Positions 45,312 through 54,408 are shown, numbered from the stretch's first letter. The stretch: 64,000 bases of DNA from Vibrio sp. UBA2441 (GCA_002342685.1 DDQN01000072.1:91127-155126), one strand, 5' to 3'. Notes: generated by a model not told the origin, from the sequence alone. Program-made: numbers and translations.

Positions 45312-45399
45312 AAAAAACCGTTAATACCTTAGGTTGTAATTACCTTAGGTTGTAAATACTTTAGATTGTAAACATCTTAGATGGTATTAACGGTTTTTT
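45312..45399. terminator. Shared pepD/fabV terminator with a 17-bp stem and repeated loop
   Basis: AAAAAACCGTTAATACC and GGTATTAACGGTTTTTT form a perfect 17-bp stem ending in six T on either strand, so it can terminate both convergent genes. The long loop is made of tandem 16-base repeats, an unusual arrangement for a terminator. Confidence 0.8.
45325..45388. repeat. Four tandem 16-bp repeats inside the terminator
   Basis: TACCTTAGGTTGTAAT, TACCTTAGGTTGTAAA, TACTTTAGATTGTAAA and CATCTTAGATGGTATT follow one another without gaps. The first two differ at one base; divergence grows to the right. The outermost copies overlap the stem arms. Confidence 0.85.
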
Positions 45400-45417
45400 G
45401 CATGAACTAAAAATAGC

Positions 45418-46614
45418 TTAATAATTTAGCTTTTTGAGAGCTTCGATATCAAAATATTCGTTATAATCGACATCGTCAAAACAGAATCCATTTAACTTAA
45501 GAAATTCTTGCTTATAGCCTTGATAATCACCAACTTCCTTGAAATTCTCACCGTTCATATGTTTCATTATGGTTTCAACTTCACGTTGGACATTAGGATC
45601 AAGTTCGAACTCGTCCATTCTCAATAGTCGTTCAGAATCAACCGGAACCTTTTCTTGATATAGCTTATCGGCAAACAGGCGTTGCATCTGTTCAATGCAT
45701 CCTTCGTGCGTGCCTTTTTTCTTCATTGTTCGGTAAAGTGCAAGAATGTAAGGAGTGAATGCAGGGATAAACACGCTGGCTTTGGTGACCAGAGCCTTAC
45801 AGACAGTGGCATAGGCACCACCGCCGAATTTTGATAACTTTAGATTCAGGGCATGACTAGTCTGGTGAAGGTCAACCTTGGCTCGGCCAAGTGTACCTTC
45901 GTGATATATAGGGTAAGTTGCATGCGGACCAATATAAGAAAAAGCGATGGTTTTACAACCCTGTGCAATTGAGTCGGAATTTATTAATGCGTCTACCCAC
46001 TCTTCCCAGTCTTCACCACCCATGACCTTGATGGTGGATTCAATTTCTTCTGTAGTAGCCGGAGAAACGTTGGTTTCATGCCAGCTATCATCTTCCAACA
46101 AGATGGTCGCGCCAGAAACACCTTCACCAATGGTTTTTATCGCCGAACGCCACATGCCACTTTGATCTGGTTTTGGCCTTACACTGGTTGCCAGACTGTA
46201 AATAATCAAATCCACTTCACCTTCAAAATAGGTTTCAATGGCTTCGATGACATCTGCCCTTACTTGCTTAGAGAAAGCGTCGCCGACAATATTAATTGCG
46301 ATGCAACCTTCGGCTTCGGCTTTACGTTTAAAATGAATGTTGTTGTACCATCCTGCGCTGCCGGTTCCTTTCTCTGATGGACCCCTTTCAAATGACACAC
46401 CAATAGTATCGGCTTTACTACCACCAAAAGTGGCGGCAATGCGAGCGGCAAGACCAAACCCAGATGAAGCACCCAGTATCAAAACGCGTTTAGGCCCTTG
46501 TTTAACAGGCTTTGCGGATTTAACGTAGTCGATTTGCTGCTGAACCGCCGCTTTACAACCAGTTGGATGAGCGCTCTTGGCTATAACCCCTTGAATTATT
46601 GGCTTTATGATCAT
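45418..46614 (-). CDS. fabV: Trans-2-enoyl-ACP reductase FabV
   Basis: A 398-residue NADH-dependent enoyl reductase. Family stretches are KSAHPTGCKAAVQQQIDYV, VLILGASSGFGLAARIAATFG (nucleotide site) and YSLATSVRPKP. The active-site pair Y-x8-K is Y237 and K246 (YHEGTLGRAK). It carries out the last step of each fatty-acid elongation cycle and is insensitive to triclosan, in contrast to FabI. It is typical of Vibrio and Pseudomonas. Single gene. Confidence 0.96.
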   Translation of the reverse strand: MIIKPIIQGVIAKSAHPTGCKAAVQQQIDYVKSAKPVKQGPKRVLILGASSGFGLAARIAATFGGSKADTIGVSFERGPSEKGTGSAGWYNNIHFKRKAEAEGCIAINIVGDAFSKQVRADVIEAIETYFEGEVDLIIYSLATSVRPKPDQSGMWRSAIKTIGEGVSGATILLEDDSWHETNVSPATTEEIESTIKVMGGEDWEEWVDALINSDSIAQGCKTIAFSYIGPHATYPIYHEGTLGRAKVDLHQTSHALNLKLSKFGGGAYATVCKALVTKASVFIPAFTPYILALYRTMKKKGTHEGCIEQMQRLFADKLYQEKVPVDSERLLRMDEFELDPNVQREVETIMKHMNGENFKEVGDYQGYKQEFLKLNGFCFDDVDYNEYFDIEALKKLNY

Positions 46615-46698
46615 TAATTTCCTGATCCTTTTTTATGAAAAGTCGAGCCAATATATCGACTATCATCTTGTAACTCTTTGCGCTAGGGCATTTTTTAT

Positions 46699-47301
46699 CT
46701 ACTCTTCCAAGTAGATAGCCAAATTATCTGCTACATAGTTTGCTATCCAAGGTTGAGCTACCTCTTTAGGGTGAAGCCCATCTTTTTTCATCCATTCATC
46801 TTTCAAGATGATATGTTCCAGAAAAAAAGGTAATAATGGCAGCTGATGTTCGCTGGCCATTTTAGGATAGATATCGGCAAATGCCTGACTGTAACGTTTC
46901 CCGTAATTTGGTGGGACTTGAATTTGCATCAAAGCGACGCTTGCTTCAGCTTGTTGGCTCAGAAGAATAATTTTTTCTAGGTTTTTGCGAATGGTATTTG
47001 GGTGAAAGCCCCTTAGCCCGTCATTAGCACCGAGTTCGATGACCACCCAATTGGGTTTACTTTGTTTCAACAGATTCGGCAGACGGTCTAATCCGTTACC
47101 CGTGGTATCCCCGGAAATACTGCCGTTTACAACAGTATAATTGAACCCTTTTTCTTTTAACTTGTCTGGAAGAAGAGTAGGCCACGCACTCTCGGCAGGC
47201 ATTTGATATCCAGCACTTAAGCTATCACCCAGTACTAAAATTGTGTTACTACTAACTGCATAAGAAAAAAATATAAGTAAGAAGGAAATAAATCGAGTCA
47301 T
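46699..47301 (-). CDS. tesA: Lysophospholipase/acyl-CoA thioesterase I TesA
   Basis: A 200-residue SGNH hydrolase with a signal peptide (LLIFFSYAVSS). Catalytic blocks are VLGDSLSAGYQ (Ser), GSISGDTTGNG (Gly), ELGANDGLRG (Asn) and KKDGLHP (Asp/His). It is a periplasmic thioesterase, esterase and lysophospholipase of broad range. ATG 47301 has GGGA upstream. The divergent ybbA starts at 47300, so the two start codons share the CATG palindrome; a longer tesA start (47313) is possible but lacks a ribosome site. Confidence 0.93.
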   Translation of the reverse strand: MTRFISFLLIFFSYAVSSNTILVLGDSLSAGYQMPAESAWPTLLPDKLKEKGFNYTVVNGSISGDTTGNGLDRLPNLLKQSKPNWVVIELGANDGLRGFHPNTIRKNLEKIILLSQQAEASVALMQIQVPPNYGKRYSQAFADIYPKMASEHQLPLLPFFLEHIILKDEWMKKDGLHPKEVAQPWIANYVADNLAIYLEE

Positions 47302-47974
47302 GCCTAATCCCATTATCAAAGCTGAATCATTAGCTAAAGTAGTTTCTACTAATCAGGAACAATTAACAATCCTTGAAGGGGTAAATTTAGAGATTAACGA
47401 AGGTGAGTCTGTCGCTATTGTTGGTTCTTCAGGTGCAGGTAAGTCTACATTAATGACTCTACTTGCCGGTTTAGATACGCCTTCTAATGGTGAAGTTCAC
47501 TTGCTCGGACACGAGCTTTCTACGCTAGATGATGAACAAAGAGCCTCTATCCGCAGTGATTTTGTTGGGTTTGTGTTCCAAAGCTTTCTGTTAATTCCAA
47601 GTCTCACAGCGATAGAAAATGTTACCCTGCCGTGTTTATTAAAGGGAGAGAATGAAGATGTTGAGCGGGCTCGTGAACTGTTGGACTCTGTTGGACTTTC
47701 CCACCGTCTGCACCATTTGCCTTCACAACTTTCTGGAGGCGAACAGCAGCGGGTAGCACTGGCCAGAGCCTTTATGATTAAGCCAAAAATACTTTTCGCT
47801 GATGAACCAACTGGAAATTTAGATCAGCACACGGCGGGTAAAATTGTTGAGCTATTGTTTGAATTGAATCAGCACCACGGTACAACACTTGTCCTTGTTA
47901 CTCATGATCCAGAGCTCGCTTCACGATGCCATCGAACCATTCATATGCAAGCTGGCCATGTGGAGGTAGCTTAA
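47300..47974 (+). CDS. ybbA: ABC transporter ATPase YbbA (LolD-like)
   Basis: A 224-residue ABC ATPase. Walker A is GSSGAGKSTLMTLL, the Q loop FVFQSFLLIPSLTA, signature LSGGEQQRVALARA, Walker B KILFADEPTGNLD, with a switch histidine in VTHDPE. With YbbP it forms a MacB/LolCDE-type complex, thought to move lipid or other envelope substrates and not to import solutes. The best Shine-Dalgarno (AAGGA) is about 13 bases from the ATG, unusually far. Its stop overlaps the ybbP start by one base (TAATG). Confidence 0.93.
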   Translation: MPNPIIKAESLAKVVSTNQEQLTILEGVNLEINEGESVAIVGSSGAGKSTLMTLLAGLDTPSNGEVHLLGHELSTLDDEQRASIRSDFVGFVFQSFLLIPSLTAIENVTLPCLLKGENEDVERARELLDSVGLSHRLHHLPSQLSGGEQQRVALARAFMIKPKILFADEPTGNLDQHTAGKIVELLFELNQHHGTTLVLVTHDPELASRCHRTIHMQAGHVEVA

Positions 47975-50418
47975 TGCAGCCCACACCTATTAAAGGCGCT
48001 AGCGTAAACCAACGATTGTTCCGCTGGAGCATAGAAGAGGTTCGTCATGGTCAATTATGGCCGATATCAATAGCACTGACTCTGATCATTGCTTGTGTAT
48101 TTGCTTTGTCTGCATTAGCAGAAAGAATGGAGCAAGTGGTGGTAAAGCAGGGAAAAGACGCGCTAACTGCTGATCTTGTTTATGTTTCATCGAACATAGT
48201 ACCTAGACCTCTGTTAGATACCATAGAATCAAAAAAATCGGTTAGCCGTTCGGAAATGACCCGATTTGCTACTATGGCGTTTAGCGATGAGCAGATGCAG
48301 TTGGTAACGGTGAAGGCGGTAGATAGCCAATACCCATTACGAGGAGAACTGATCCTTGAAAGAGGCAGCGGCCAGATAAACCATGTTGGCGCTGGTGAGC
48401 TTTGGCTTGACGAACGTGTATTTTCTTTACTTGAAGTAAATATTGGTGACGTTGTCACTCTTGGTGATGCCCAGTTGAAGGTTAGTGGTAAAATCATTCA
48501 GGAGCCAGGGCTATCTTTTAATCCATTTCAACAGATGCCTACAGTACTTATTCATTTTTCTGACATAGATAAAACAGGCGCATTACAGTTAGGTAGCCGA
48601 GTACGTTTTAATCTATTTTTGACAGGAAGCGAAATCCAGCTTAACCAGATAAAAGATTCAGTGACATTGTCGCCTAGTGATCGATGGCGGGATCAGGATA
48701 GTGCCACAAGAAGCAATGACATGTTTCAGCGTACGACTCAGTATCTCTCTCTGACAGTGGCTATTGTTATTATTATGGCCGCGACGACCTTGGTATTAAC
48801 TTGCCAAAATTATGTGTCGGGCAGGCGAAAAACAGTTGCCATGCTTAAAAGCCTCGGAGCCAGTAAACGATGGATATCTCGCTGGCTGCTTACTCAAATA
48901 CTATTGCTCTTTGTTATTGGTGTGACATTTGGTTTGATATTTGGTGTATCTCTGGAAATCTTGTTGAGAGTACCGTTAACGGATCTTCTTCCCGAGCCTT
49001 TGCCGGGTTATGGGATAAAACCTGCACTCATTGCAATGACCACGTGCATATTGATTGGTGTACCTGCATTGGGGATCCCGCTCGTTGGTTTGGTTAAGAC
49101 TTCGGCTGTCAACGTGATGCAAAACATCGATCAAAAGACAAGTTGGAAGACCTATGCCTTTGTGCTGGTTCCACTATTACCAATGTTAGTGATCTATAGT
49201 GGAAATACGCTGGTATGGCTGGTCATTGGCGGAATACTGGCACTGTTTATCGTGTTAGGTATTATTAGTGTATTTATAATAAATCTTATTAATCGATTAC
49301 CTTTATCGACCTCTATGAAATTGGCCGTTAGCCGTATCAGACGGTCTTCCATTGCAAGTACGCTGCAGTTTGGTGCGTTAGCTTTATCTTTAATGCTTCT
49401 GGCTGTGATTTGGCTAGTGCGTTCTGATTTGTTACAAGATTGGCAGCAAACAATTCCACAGGATGCACCTAATGTTTTCGCAATCAATATCGCGCCGTAT
49501 GAACAACAGGAGTACCTAAACGTACTGGATACAAATGCTATTGAACGCTCGGAAGCCTATCCGATCACTCGGGGACGGATTTCTCACGTCAATGGTATGG
49601 ATGCGAAATCAAGGCAGCAAGTGGACAAAGAGAGCGATTCATTAAGCCGCGAACTGAATTTTACCTGGGCGACCGATATCCCTGAACGTAATCTTGTTTT
49701 GCAAGGAGAGTGGAGCGACAGCAATGGTGTTTCTATAGAGTCTGATGTTGCAGAAGAGCTGAACATAAGCATTGGGGATGAGCTCACTTTTGTGATTAAT
49801 AGCCAAAGTGTCAAGGCAATAGTAAATAGTATCCGTCAAGTTAATTGGCGCGAAATGAAACCTAATTTCTATTTTATATTTACACCTGATGTATTAGAAA
49901 ATCTGCCAGCAACCTGGATGGTCAGCTTTCGAATTACCGATGATCAAACGCATCTATTGAACAAGCTATCACGTGAATTTCCAACAGTTAGTTTGTTGGA
50001 TATAAGGACGATGGGAGATAAAATTCGTAGTCTTCTAACTCAAATCATTTGGTCTATAACGGTTTTAGCTGCACTTGGTGTTGTTGCCGGCGTATTGTTG
50101 ATATTTACGCTGTTGAGGCTAAGTCTGTCTCAAAGGCAAGATGAAATTCGTTTGTATAGAACCTTAGGCGCATCAAGAAAACGAATTACCAATACCATAT
50201 GGAGCGAATATGGATTGATGGCGGTTACCGCAGGTATTGTTGCCAGTTTGGGGGCAGAGATAAGTGTGGCTAGTATTATGAGTATTGGGTTTGACCTACA
50301 AACAAAATTTCATGCTTATTTGTGGGCGGCGTTACCAATGATTGCGTTTATCGTGTTGGTCGTTGTTGTTAGTAGCTTATTAGGAAAGTTGCTACAGCCA
50401 ATTAGGGGAGTGGACTAA
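47974..50418 (+). CDS. ybbP: ABC transporter permease YbbP (FtsX-like)
   Basis: An 814-residue membrane protein. ATG 47974 is used, overlapping the ybbA stop. It has an N-terminal helix (LWPISIALTLIIACVFALSALAE), a periplasmic domain (about residues 45-240), a first FtsX block of helices (about 250-410) with ALKSLGAS-like AMLKSLGASKRWISR, a second periplasmic domain (about 500-680) and the final FtsX block with YRTLGASRKRIT. This duplicated architecture is typical of YbbP. It works with YbbA; substrate unknown. Confidence 0.92.
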   Translation: MQPTPIKGASVNQRLFRWSIEEVRHGQLWPISIALTLIIACVFALSALAERMEQVVVKQGKDALTADLVYVSSNIVPRPLLDTIESKKSVSRSEMTRFATMAFSDEQMQLVTVKAVDSQYPLRGELILERGSGQINHVGAGELWLDERVFSLLEVNIGDVVTLGDAQLKVSGKIIQEPGLSFNPFQQMPTVLIHFSDIDKTGALQLGSRVRFNLFLTGSEIQLNQIKDSVTLSPSDRWRDQDSATRSNDMFQRTTQYLSLTVAIVIIMAATTLVLTCQNYVSGRRKTVAMLKSLGASKRWISRWLLTQILLLFVIGVTFGLIFGVSLEILLRVPLTDLLPEPLPGYGIKPALIAMTTCILIGVPALGIPLVGLVKTSAVNVMQNIDQKTSWKTYAFVLVPLLPMLVIYSGNTLVWLVIGGILALFIVLGIISVFIINLINRLPLSTSMKLAVSRIRRSSIASTLQFGALALSLMLLAVIWLVRSDLLQDWQQTIPQDAPNVFAINIAPYEQQEYLNVLDTNAIERSEAYPITRGRISHVNGMDAKSRQQVDKESDSLSRELNFTWATDIPERNLVLQGEWSDSNGVSIESDVAEELNISIGDELTFVINSQSVKAIVNSIRQVNWREMKPNFYFIFTPDVLENLPATWMVSFRITDDQTHLLNKLSREFPTVSLLDIRTMGDKIRSLLTQIIWSITVLAALGVVAGVLLIFTLLRLSLSQRQDEIRLYRTLGASRKRITNTIWSEYGLMAVTAGIVASLGAEISVASIMSIGFDLQTKFHAYLWAALPMIAFIVLVVVVSSLLGKLLQPIRGVD

Positions 50419-50456
50419 AACACACTCCCATCACAATATTCGGGATGCTACTGAAC

Positions 50457-50771
50457 TTAGGCTGCCAAAGGGAAGCAGTATCCTTGAATATGGACAATAA
50501 TCTGTTCTAAGTTAAACAGATGTGCATATTCCGAATTATTATATGGATTTGGCTTTGTATCGCCATTAATTACAGATTTGATAGTTGCGACATCAATTGC
50601 AACGGTATCGTTGTTTGAGTAATGGGTTTCAATTAATTGGTCAATGATTTGTCGTTCATAGGTTGTTTGATCGAGAGGGTCTAGGTGCGCAACACTTAGT
50701 TGCTCACTATTCGTTTTAAGATTGAATGGTTCACCCTTAAATAAGTAGTCGACTATGATTTCTACATTCAT
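50457..50771 (-). CDS. Small protein of unknown function
   Basis: A 104-residue acidic soluble protein that I do not recognise. It begins MNVEIIVDYLFKGEPFNLKT and ends IIVHIQGYCFPLAA. AGGGA lies about ten bases before the ATG. No signal peptide or known motif. Its upstream region holds two identical copies of TAGATCAAATTT 30 bp apart, hinting at specific regulation. It is convergent with ybbP. Confidence 0.65.
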   Translation of the reverse strand: MNVEIIVDYLFKGEPFNLKTNSEQLSVAHLDPLDQTTYERQIIDQLIETHYSNNDTVAIDVATIKSVINGDTKPNPYNNSEYAHLFNLEQIIVHIQGYCFPLAA

Positions 50772-50808
50772 GCTTTTACGTCCCTGTTAAAATGCCTGCT
50801 ACAATTTT

Positions 50809-50850
50809 TAGATCAAATTTACCTTTTTTGGTGTTATCTAGATCAAATTT
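50809..50850. repeat. Direct repeat TAGATCAAATTT, two copies 30 bp apart
   Basis: Exact 12-base copies at 50809-50820 and 50839-50850, upstream of the gene at 50771. The 30-bp spacing is close to three helical turns, which fits a protein-binding site. Confidence 0.5.
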
Positions 50851-50934
50851 TTAGCTTAAAAACTTCTAGTTCAGAAAGAACGAAAAGAACATTATTGGGC
50901 ATAACGGTCAAGTAATCGACCTTATGTGGCATGT

Positions 50935-51108
50935 TTATCCATAAGTATTAGTATGGATAAGCAATAATATCGTTAAACTATTATCGATTAGTTTATTATC
51001 TATAAACAAAAATATCAGTGAAATTACACAGGTTCTTGAATGGAGTGAAAGGTTATCCAGTAAGTTTTAATAGTTATCCACAAATTCGGTGGATAAGGTT
51101 TGGGATAA
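50935..51108. other. Cluster of DnaA-box-like sequences
   Basis: One perfect DnaA box, TTATCCACA (51074-51082), and several near copies lie within 175 bases: TTATCCATA at 50935 (+) and 50952 (-), TTATCCAGT at 51053 (+), TTATCCACC at 51088 (-) and TTATCCCAA at 51100 (-). A very AT-rich stretch (51220-51334) follows. Possible roles are a DnaA-binding control site, an autonomous origin remnant or a replication-timing site; none is proven. Confidence 0.45.
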
Positions 51109-51198
51109 CTTTAGGCCAAATTAGAGTCTTCATTCTGAAGCCCACGGCTGACTTCTTCTGTGAAGAGTTTGTTATGCACACGCCCTGATTTTTGTCGC

Positions 51199-51212
51199 TT
51201 GATAGAAATCGA
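51199..51212 (+). promoter_or_regulatory. Candidate FNR/CRP-family site
   Basis: TTGATAGAAATCGA matches TTGAT-N4-ATCAA at 9 of 10 positions, about 125 bp before the FAD oxidoreductase start. A TATAAT element lies at 51299-51304. Confidence 0.4.
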
Positions 51213-51334
51213 GTCAAGTTTTTTTATGTAAAATTTCTACTTATTTTTGTTGCTAATACCAGCATAAAATGTGGGATTTTTAAATTGAAAAATATAGGTA
51301 TAATTAACATAGATTTCTAATATTAAATATAAAA

Positions 51335-52780
51335 ATGAATAAAAGAGAGATAGGTTCGAACCCACTCCGAGTCGGTATTATTGGAGGCGGAATAGCTGGC
51401 TCGACAGCGGCAATCAAAATGTCCGAGTTAGGGTTTGACATTGCATTATTCGATCGTAAGTCCAGTCTGGTTTACGGGCCACCGATATGTCACTTGCATG
51501 CTGGCGGGAATCTTTATCGTGAGATATCTGAAGCACAATGTAAGGATCTTCTTAAGCAATCGATACAGTCTGTAAAACTTTACCCACATACTATTAACAT
51601 TCGTCCAACTGTTATCGCTATTCCAAAATCTGATCAGGGTGAACCTGATCCACTTATTTCTCGGTTGGGTTCCATTCAGCGTTATTATCAACAACTCGTT
51701 GAACAAGATGCCACCAATGAGGTGCTAGGTGAACCCAAACAGTATTTTAAACTGTACCAGAAGAAAGATTTGGAGCGGTTAAAAGGGAACCATCAATCGG
51801 CAGGAAAGCTAATACATGATGACTGGATGGTCCCTTTTGCAAATCACGTTGACCTTGAAACGATAAAATACCCCGTCGTATTAGTACAAGAATATGGCTG
51901 GAGCTTGTTTAGACTGGCTGCATCCACGCAACTGATGCTGTCAAAATTTGATAATGCTCAGCTTTACCTATCAACCGAAGTAACTGGTATAGAAAAGAGA
52001 GATAAAACGTGGGTTATTTCATTTGTAAAAGGTGGGCACAAAAATAGCGTTGAGGTCGACTACCTGATCAATGCGTGTGGGTTTGAAACGGGAACTTTAG
52101 ATAATTGGGTTGATGCGCCCAAAAATAGGCTGGTGGAATTTAAAGCTGCCTACATAGCCCGATGGAATGAAAGTGTATCAGTATTGTGGCCGGAAGTTAT
52201 ATTTCATGGTGTGAGAGGAACGGTGGATGGAATGGCTCAGTTAACACCGTATGCCAATGGTGTTTTTCAACTTCATGGCATGACCGATGAAATTACGCTT
52301 TTTAAAGACGGGCTAGCAACTAATGACCTTAATTCTTCTCAGCCTCATCTCCCTGATTATTTGCTAACCAAAATTCGTCACGGATGGACTGAAAGCCAAC
52401 TGAATTTGCGTACACAATTAGCGATAAAACATATAAGTCGATATATTCCGAGCTTCAATTCCGCAACTGTCGCTGGTAAGCCACTTTTTGGAGCCCAGCA
52501 GGTCCCTGGTAATGATATTACCTTACGGGCATCAGATGTCTCTTTTGCTGGAGGAAATTATGCACGAATGGAAATCGTTAAGGGTTCTTCTGCTATAGAA
52601 GCGTCGCTTAAAATCATAAATGATATGAAAACAAACTACGAATTATCAATGGATTATCATTTTGACACAGTGTCACTTTCGCCTGGTGATGTAGAGACTA
52701 GTGCGATAAAGTTAGCCTCTGTACGAGGCTACCCTGCCGAACTTGCCATGGTATCTGGTGAACAGGAACTCCACCGGTAG
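51335..52780 (+). CDS. FAD-dependent oxidoreductase of unknown substrate
   Basis: A 481-residue cytoplasmic flavoprotein with an N-terminal FAD Rossmann motif (RVGIIGGGIAGSTAAIKMSE) and the acidic end of the second strand (IALFDRKSS). A later NACGFETGTLDNW marks the second FAD region, and FAGGNYARMEIVKGSSAIEA near the C-terminus resembles the final FAD contact of amine or amino-acid oxidases and dehydrogenases. There is no good ribosome site before ATG 51335. It ends two bases from the convergent pxpC. The substrate is not evident. Confidence 0.75.
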   Translation: MNKREIGSNPLRVGIIGGGIAGSTAAIKMSELGFDIALFDRKSSLVYGPPICHLHAGGNLYREISEAQCKDLLKQSIQSVKLYPHTINIRPTVIAIPKSDQGEPDPLISRLGSIQRYYQQLVEQDATNEVLGEPKQYFKLYQKKDLERLKGNHQSAGKLIHDDWMVPFANHVDLETIKYPVVLVQEYGWSLFRLAASTQLMLSKFDNAQLYLSTEVTGIEKRDKTWVISFVKGGHKNSVEVDYLINACGFETGTLDNWVDAPKNRLVEFKAAYIARWNESVSVLWPEVIFHGVRGTVDGMAQLTPYANGVFQLHGMTDEITLFKDGLATNDLNSSQPHLPDYLLTKIRHGWTESQLNLRTQLAIKHISRYIPSFNSATVAGKPLFGAQQVPGNDITLRASDVSFAGGNYARMEIVKGSSAIEASLKIINDMKTNYELSMDYHFDTVSLSPGDVETSAIKLASVRGYPAELAMVSGEQELHR

Positions 52781-52782
52781 AG

Positions 52783-53709
52783 CTAATACCCAAATCTTAA
52801 TGCCCAGTCACACCAAATATTTTGTAGGTGACGACGATTTCCTCGAATAAATTTAAGCTCTTGCCCTGGTTTGGCTTGAGCTAATCGTGGATGATCAATA
52901 CGTGCTACGACGCCAATTTTTGGATAGCCCCCAAGTGTTTGTCTATCATTTAATAAAATTATCGGGACACCATCAGGTGGAATTTGGATGGATCCCAGTG
53001 CGATACCTTCAGAAATGATTCCGTTACTTGGTGGCAAAATTGGTTTTCCTTCTAATCGGTAACCCATGCGATCGCTTGATGGACCAATGCGATACGTCTG
53101 ATTGTAAAACGCACGCTTTTGTTCCTTGCTAAATAAGTTTGCTTGGTAAGATTCAAGAACACGAAGACGAAGAGGCAGATTGTAGTCTGGCGTATACCGA
53201 AAAGTAAGTTGCTGGCTCTTCTGTTTATGCGCGGTTTTGTTGTATGAAATTCGATCACCTTTGACAAGGGGAGTTCCATCTTGGTGTAGCCCTCCTAAAT
53301 GCTCGCGTACTACCGTTGCGCTACTGCCTAATTGTGTTGTTACATCAAACCCGCCTTGGATAGCTAGATAGGCGCGTAGTCCATTTTTTGGCAATCCAAA
53401 GCGGATTGTTTGTCCTTTGTAAGCGAAATATGAACACCAATTAGTAAGGGGTTGGTCGTCGAGCTTCGCTTGTAAATCACCCCCACAAATCGCGAACATA
53501 GCATTTTCGGAAAACTGAAACTCAGCTTGTCCTAGGGTTATTTCCAATGTAGAACAATTAGGAGGGTTGCTGAGCAAATGATTTGCCCAGCAATAGGCAT
53601 ATTCGTCTACCGGGCCTCCTTGAGTGACACCCAATGGAGCGATACCATAACGACCAAAGTCCTGAATTAGGCTCATTTGACCTGGTTTGTTAACGATTAA
53701 TACGCCCAT
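52783..53709 (-). CDS. pxpC: 5-oxoprolinase subunit PxpC (KipA/biotin-dependent carboxyltransferase fold)
   Basis: A 308-residue protein with the family start VNKPGQMSLIQDFGRYGIAPLGVTQGGPVDEYA and later GPSSDRMGYRLEG and ILLNDRQTLGGYPKIG. AGGAGG precedes the ATG, which lies inside the end of pxpB (13-base overlap). With PxpA and PxpB it forms the prokaryotic ATP-dependent 5-oxoprolinase that opens the ring of 5-oxoproline to glutamate, clearing a metabolite that forms spontaneously from glutamine and glutamate. Confidence 0.93.
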   Translation of the reverse strand: MGVLIVNKPGQMSLIQDFGRYGIAPLGVTQGGPVDEYAYCWANHLLSNPPNCSTLEITLGQAEFQFSENAMFAICGGDLQAKLDDQPLTNWCSYFAYKGQTIRFGLPKNGLRAYLAIQGGFDVTTQLGSSATVVREHLGGLHQDGTPLVKGDRISYNKTAHKQKSQQLTFRYTPDYNLPLRLRVLESYQANLFSKEQKRAFYNQTYRIGPSSDRMGYRLEGKPILPPSNGIISEGIALGSIQIPPDGVPIILLNDRQTLGGYPKIGVVARIDHPRLAQAKPGQELKFIRGNRRHLQNIWCDWALRFGY

Positions 53710-54401
53710 ACCTTGCCTCCTAAATCAATAAACTGTTGCTTGTCTATAGGCTCAAAACGGACTCGGTCACCGATTCTAAGTGGGGAAAGAAACTCCGACT
53801 GAGGATCAAATAGAGAAATAGGGCAGTTGCCTATAATGTTCCAGCCCCCAGGGGTCTCTGAGGGATATACGGCAGTTTGATTATCTGCAATGCCGACACT
53901 GCCTTTCATTACTTTCAATCTTGGTGTTGAAAGTCGGGGAGTGGCTAATTTGTCTGGTAATCCTGCCAAGAACCCGAACCCTGGCGTAAAACCGATTGCG
54001 CAGATTTTATATTCTTGTTGGGTATGTAAATTTACCAGTTCTTGTTTTGATAATTCCTTGCTTTCCATCAAGTGGATAAGGTCTGGCGCGACTTCACTAT
54101 CATAGTATACCGGGAGTGTTATCAAATTTGATTCGTCAGTGCTGTCGTGGGAATCCACTTGATGAATGATATGCGCCAAACTAATTAACATCTCGTTTTC
54201 GGGGGTACGATAAGGCAAATAGTCAATTAATAGCGTGGTATAAGAAGGTGTTAAGTTCATTATGCAGTCGGCATGTTGGGTGTAAATTAACTCAGATACC
54301 TGATTAATGAATTGAGGAAGCTTGGTATCGATTTCATCTGAAAAACGAAGAAGGATGGAAGATTCACAAACGGCTTCAATTGATACTTTGTCGTATAACA
54401 T
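53697..54401 (-). CDS. pxpB: 5-oxoprolinase subunit PxpB (KipI fold)
   Basis: A 234-residue protein with family signatures ESSILLRFSDEI, ICAIGFTPGFGFLAGLP, TPRLKVMKGSVGIADNQTAVYPSE (read in parts) and PGGWNIIGNCPISLFD. GAGGT precedes the ATG. It lies 7 bases after pxpA and overlaps pxpC. It partners PxpC in ATP-dependent 5-oxoproline hydrolysis. The Bacillus homologue KipI inhibits a sporulation kinase, which is not relevant here. Confidence 0.93.
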   Translation of the reverse strand: MLYDKVSIEAVCESSILLRFSDEIDTKLPQFINQVSELIYTQHADCIMNLTPSYTTLLIDYLPYRTPENEMLISLAHIIHQVDSHDSTDESNLITLPVYYDSEVAPDLIHLMESKELSKQELVNLHTQQEYKICAIGFTPGFGFLAGLPDKLATPRLSTPRLKVMKGSVGIADNQTAVYPSETPGGWNIIGNCPISLFDPQSEFLSPLRIGDRVRFEPIDKQQFIDLGGKVWAY

Positions 54402-54408
54402 ACTTACC

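Noticed and set aside
50401..50429. GGGAGTG / CACTCCC hairpin at the end of ybbP.
   Set aside because: 7-bp stem with a 10-base loop and no following T tract; not enough to call a terminator.
50935..51108. Identification of the DnaA-box cluster as crtS.
   Set aside because: I cannot recall a crtS sequence well enough to match it and see no RctB 12-mer pattern; left as an unassigned DnaA-box-like cluster.
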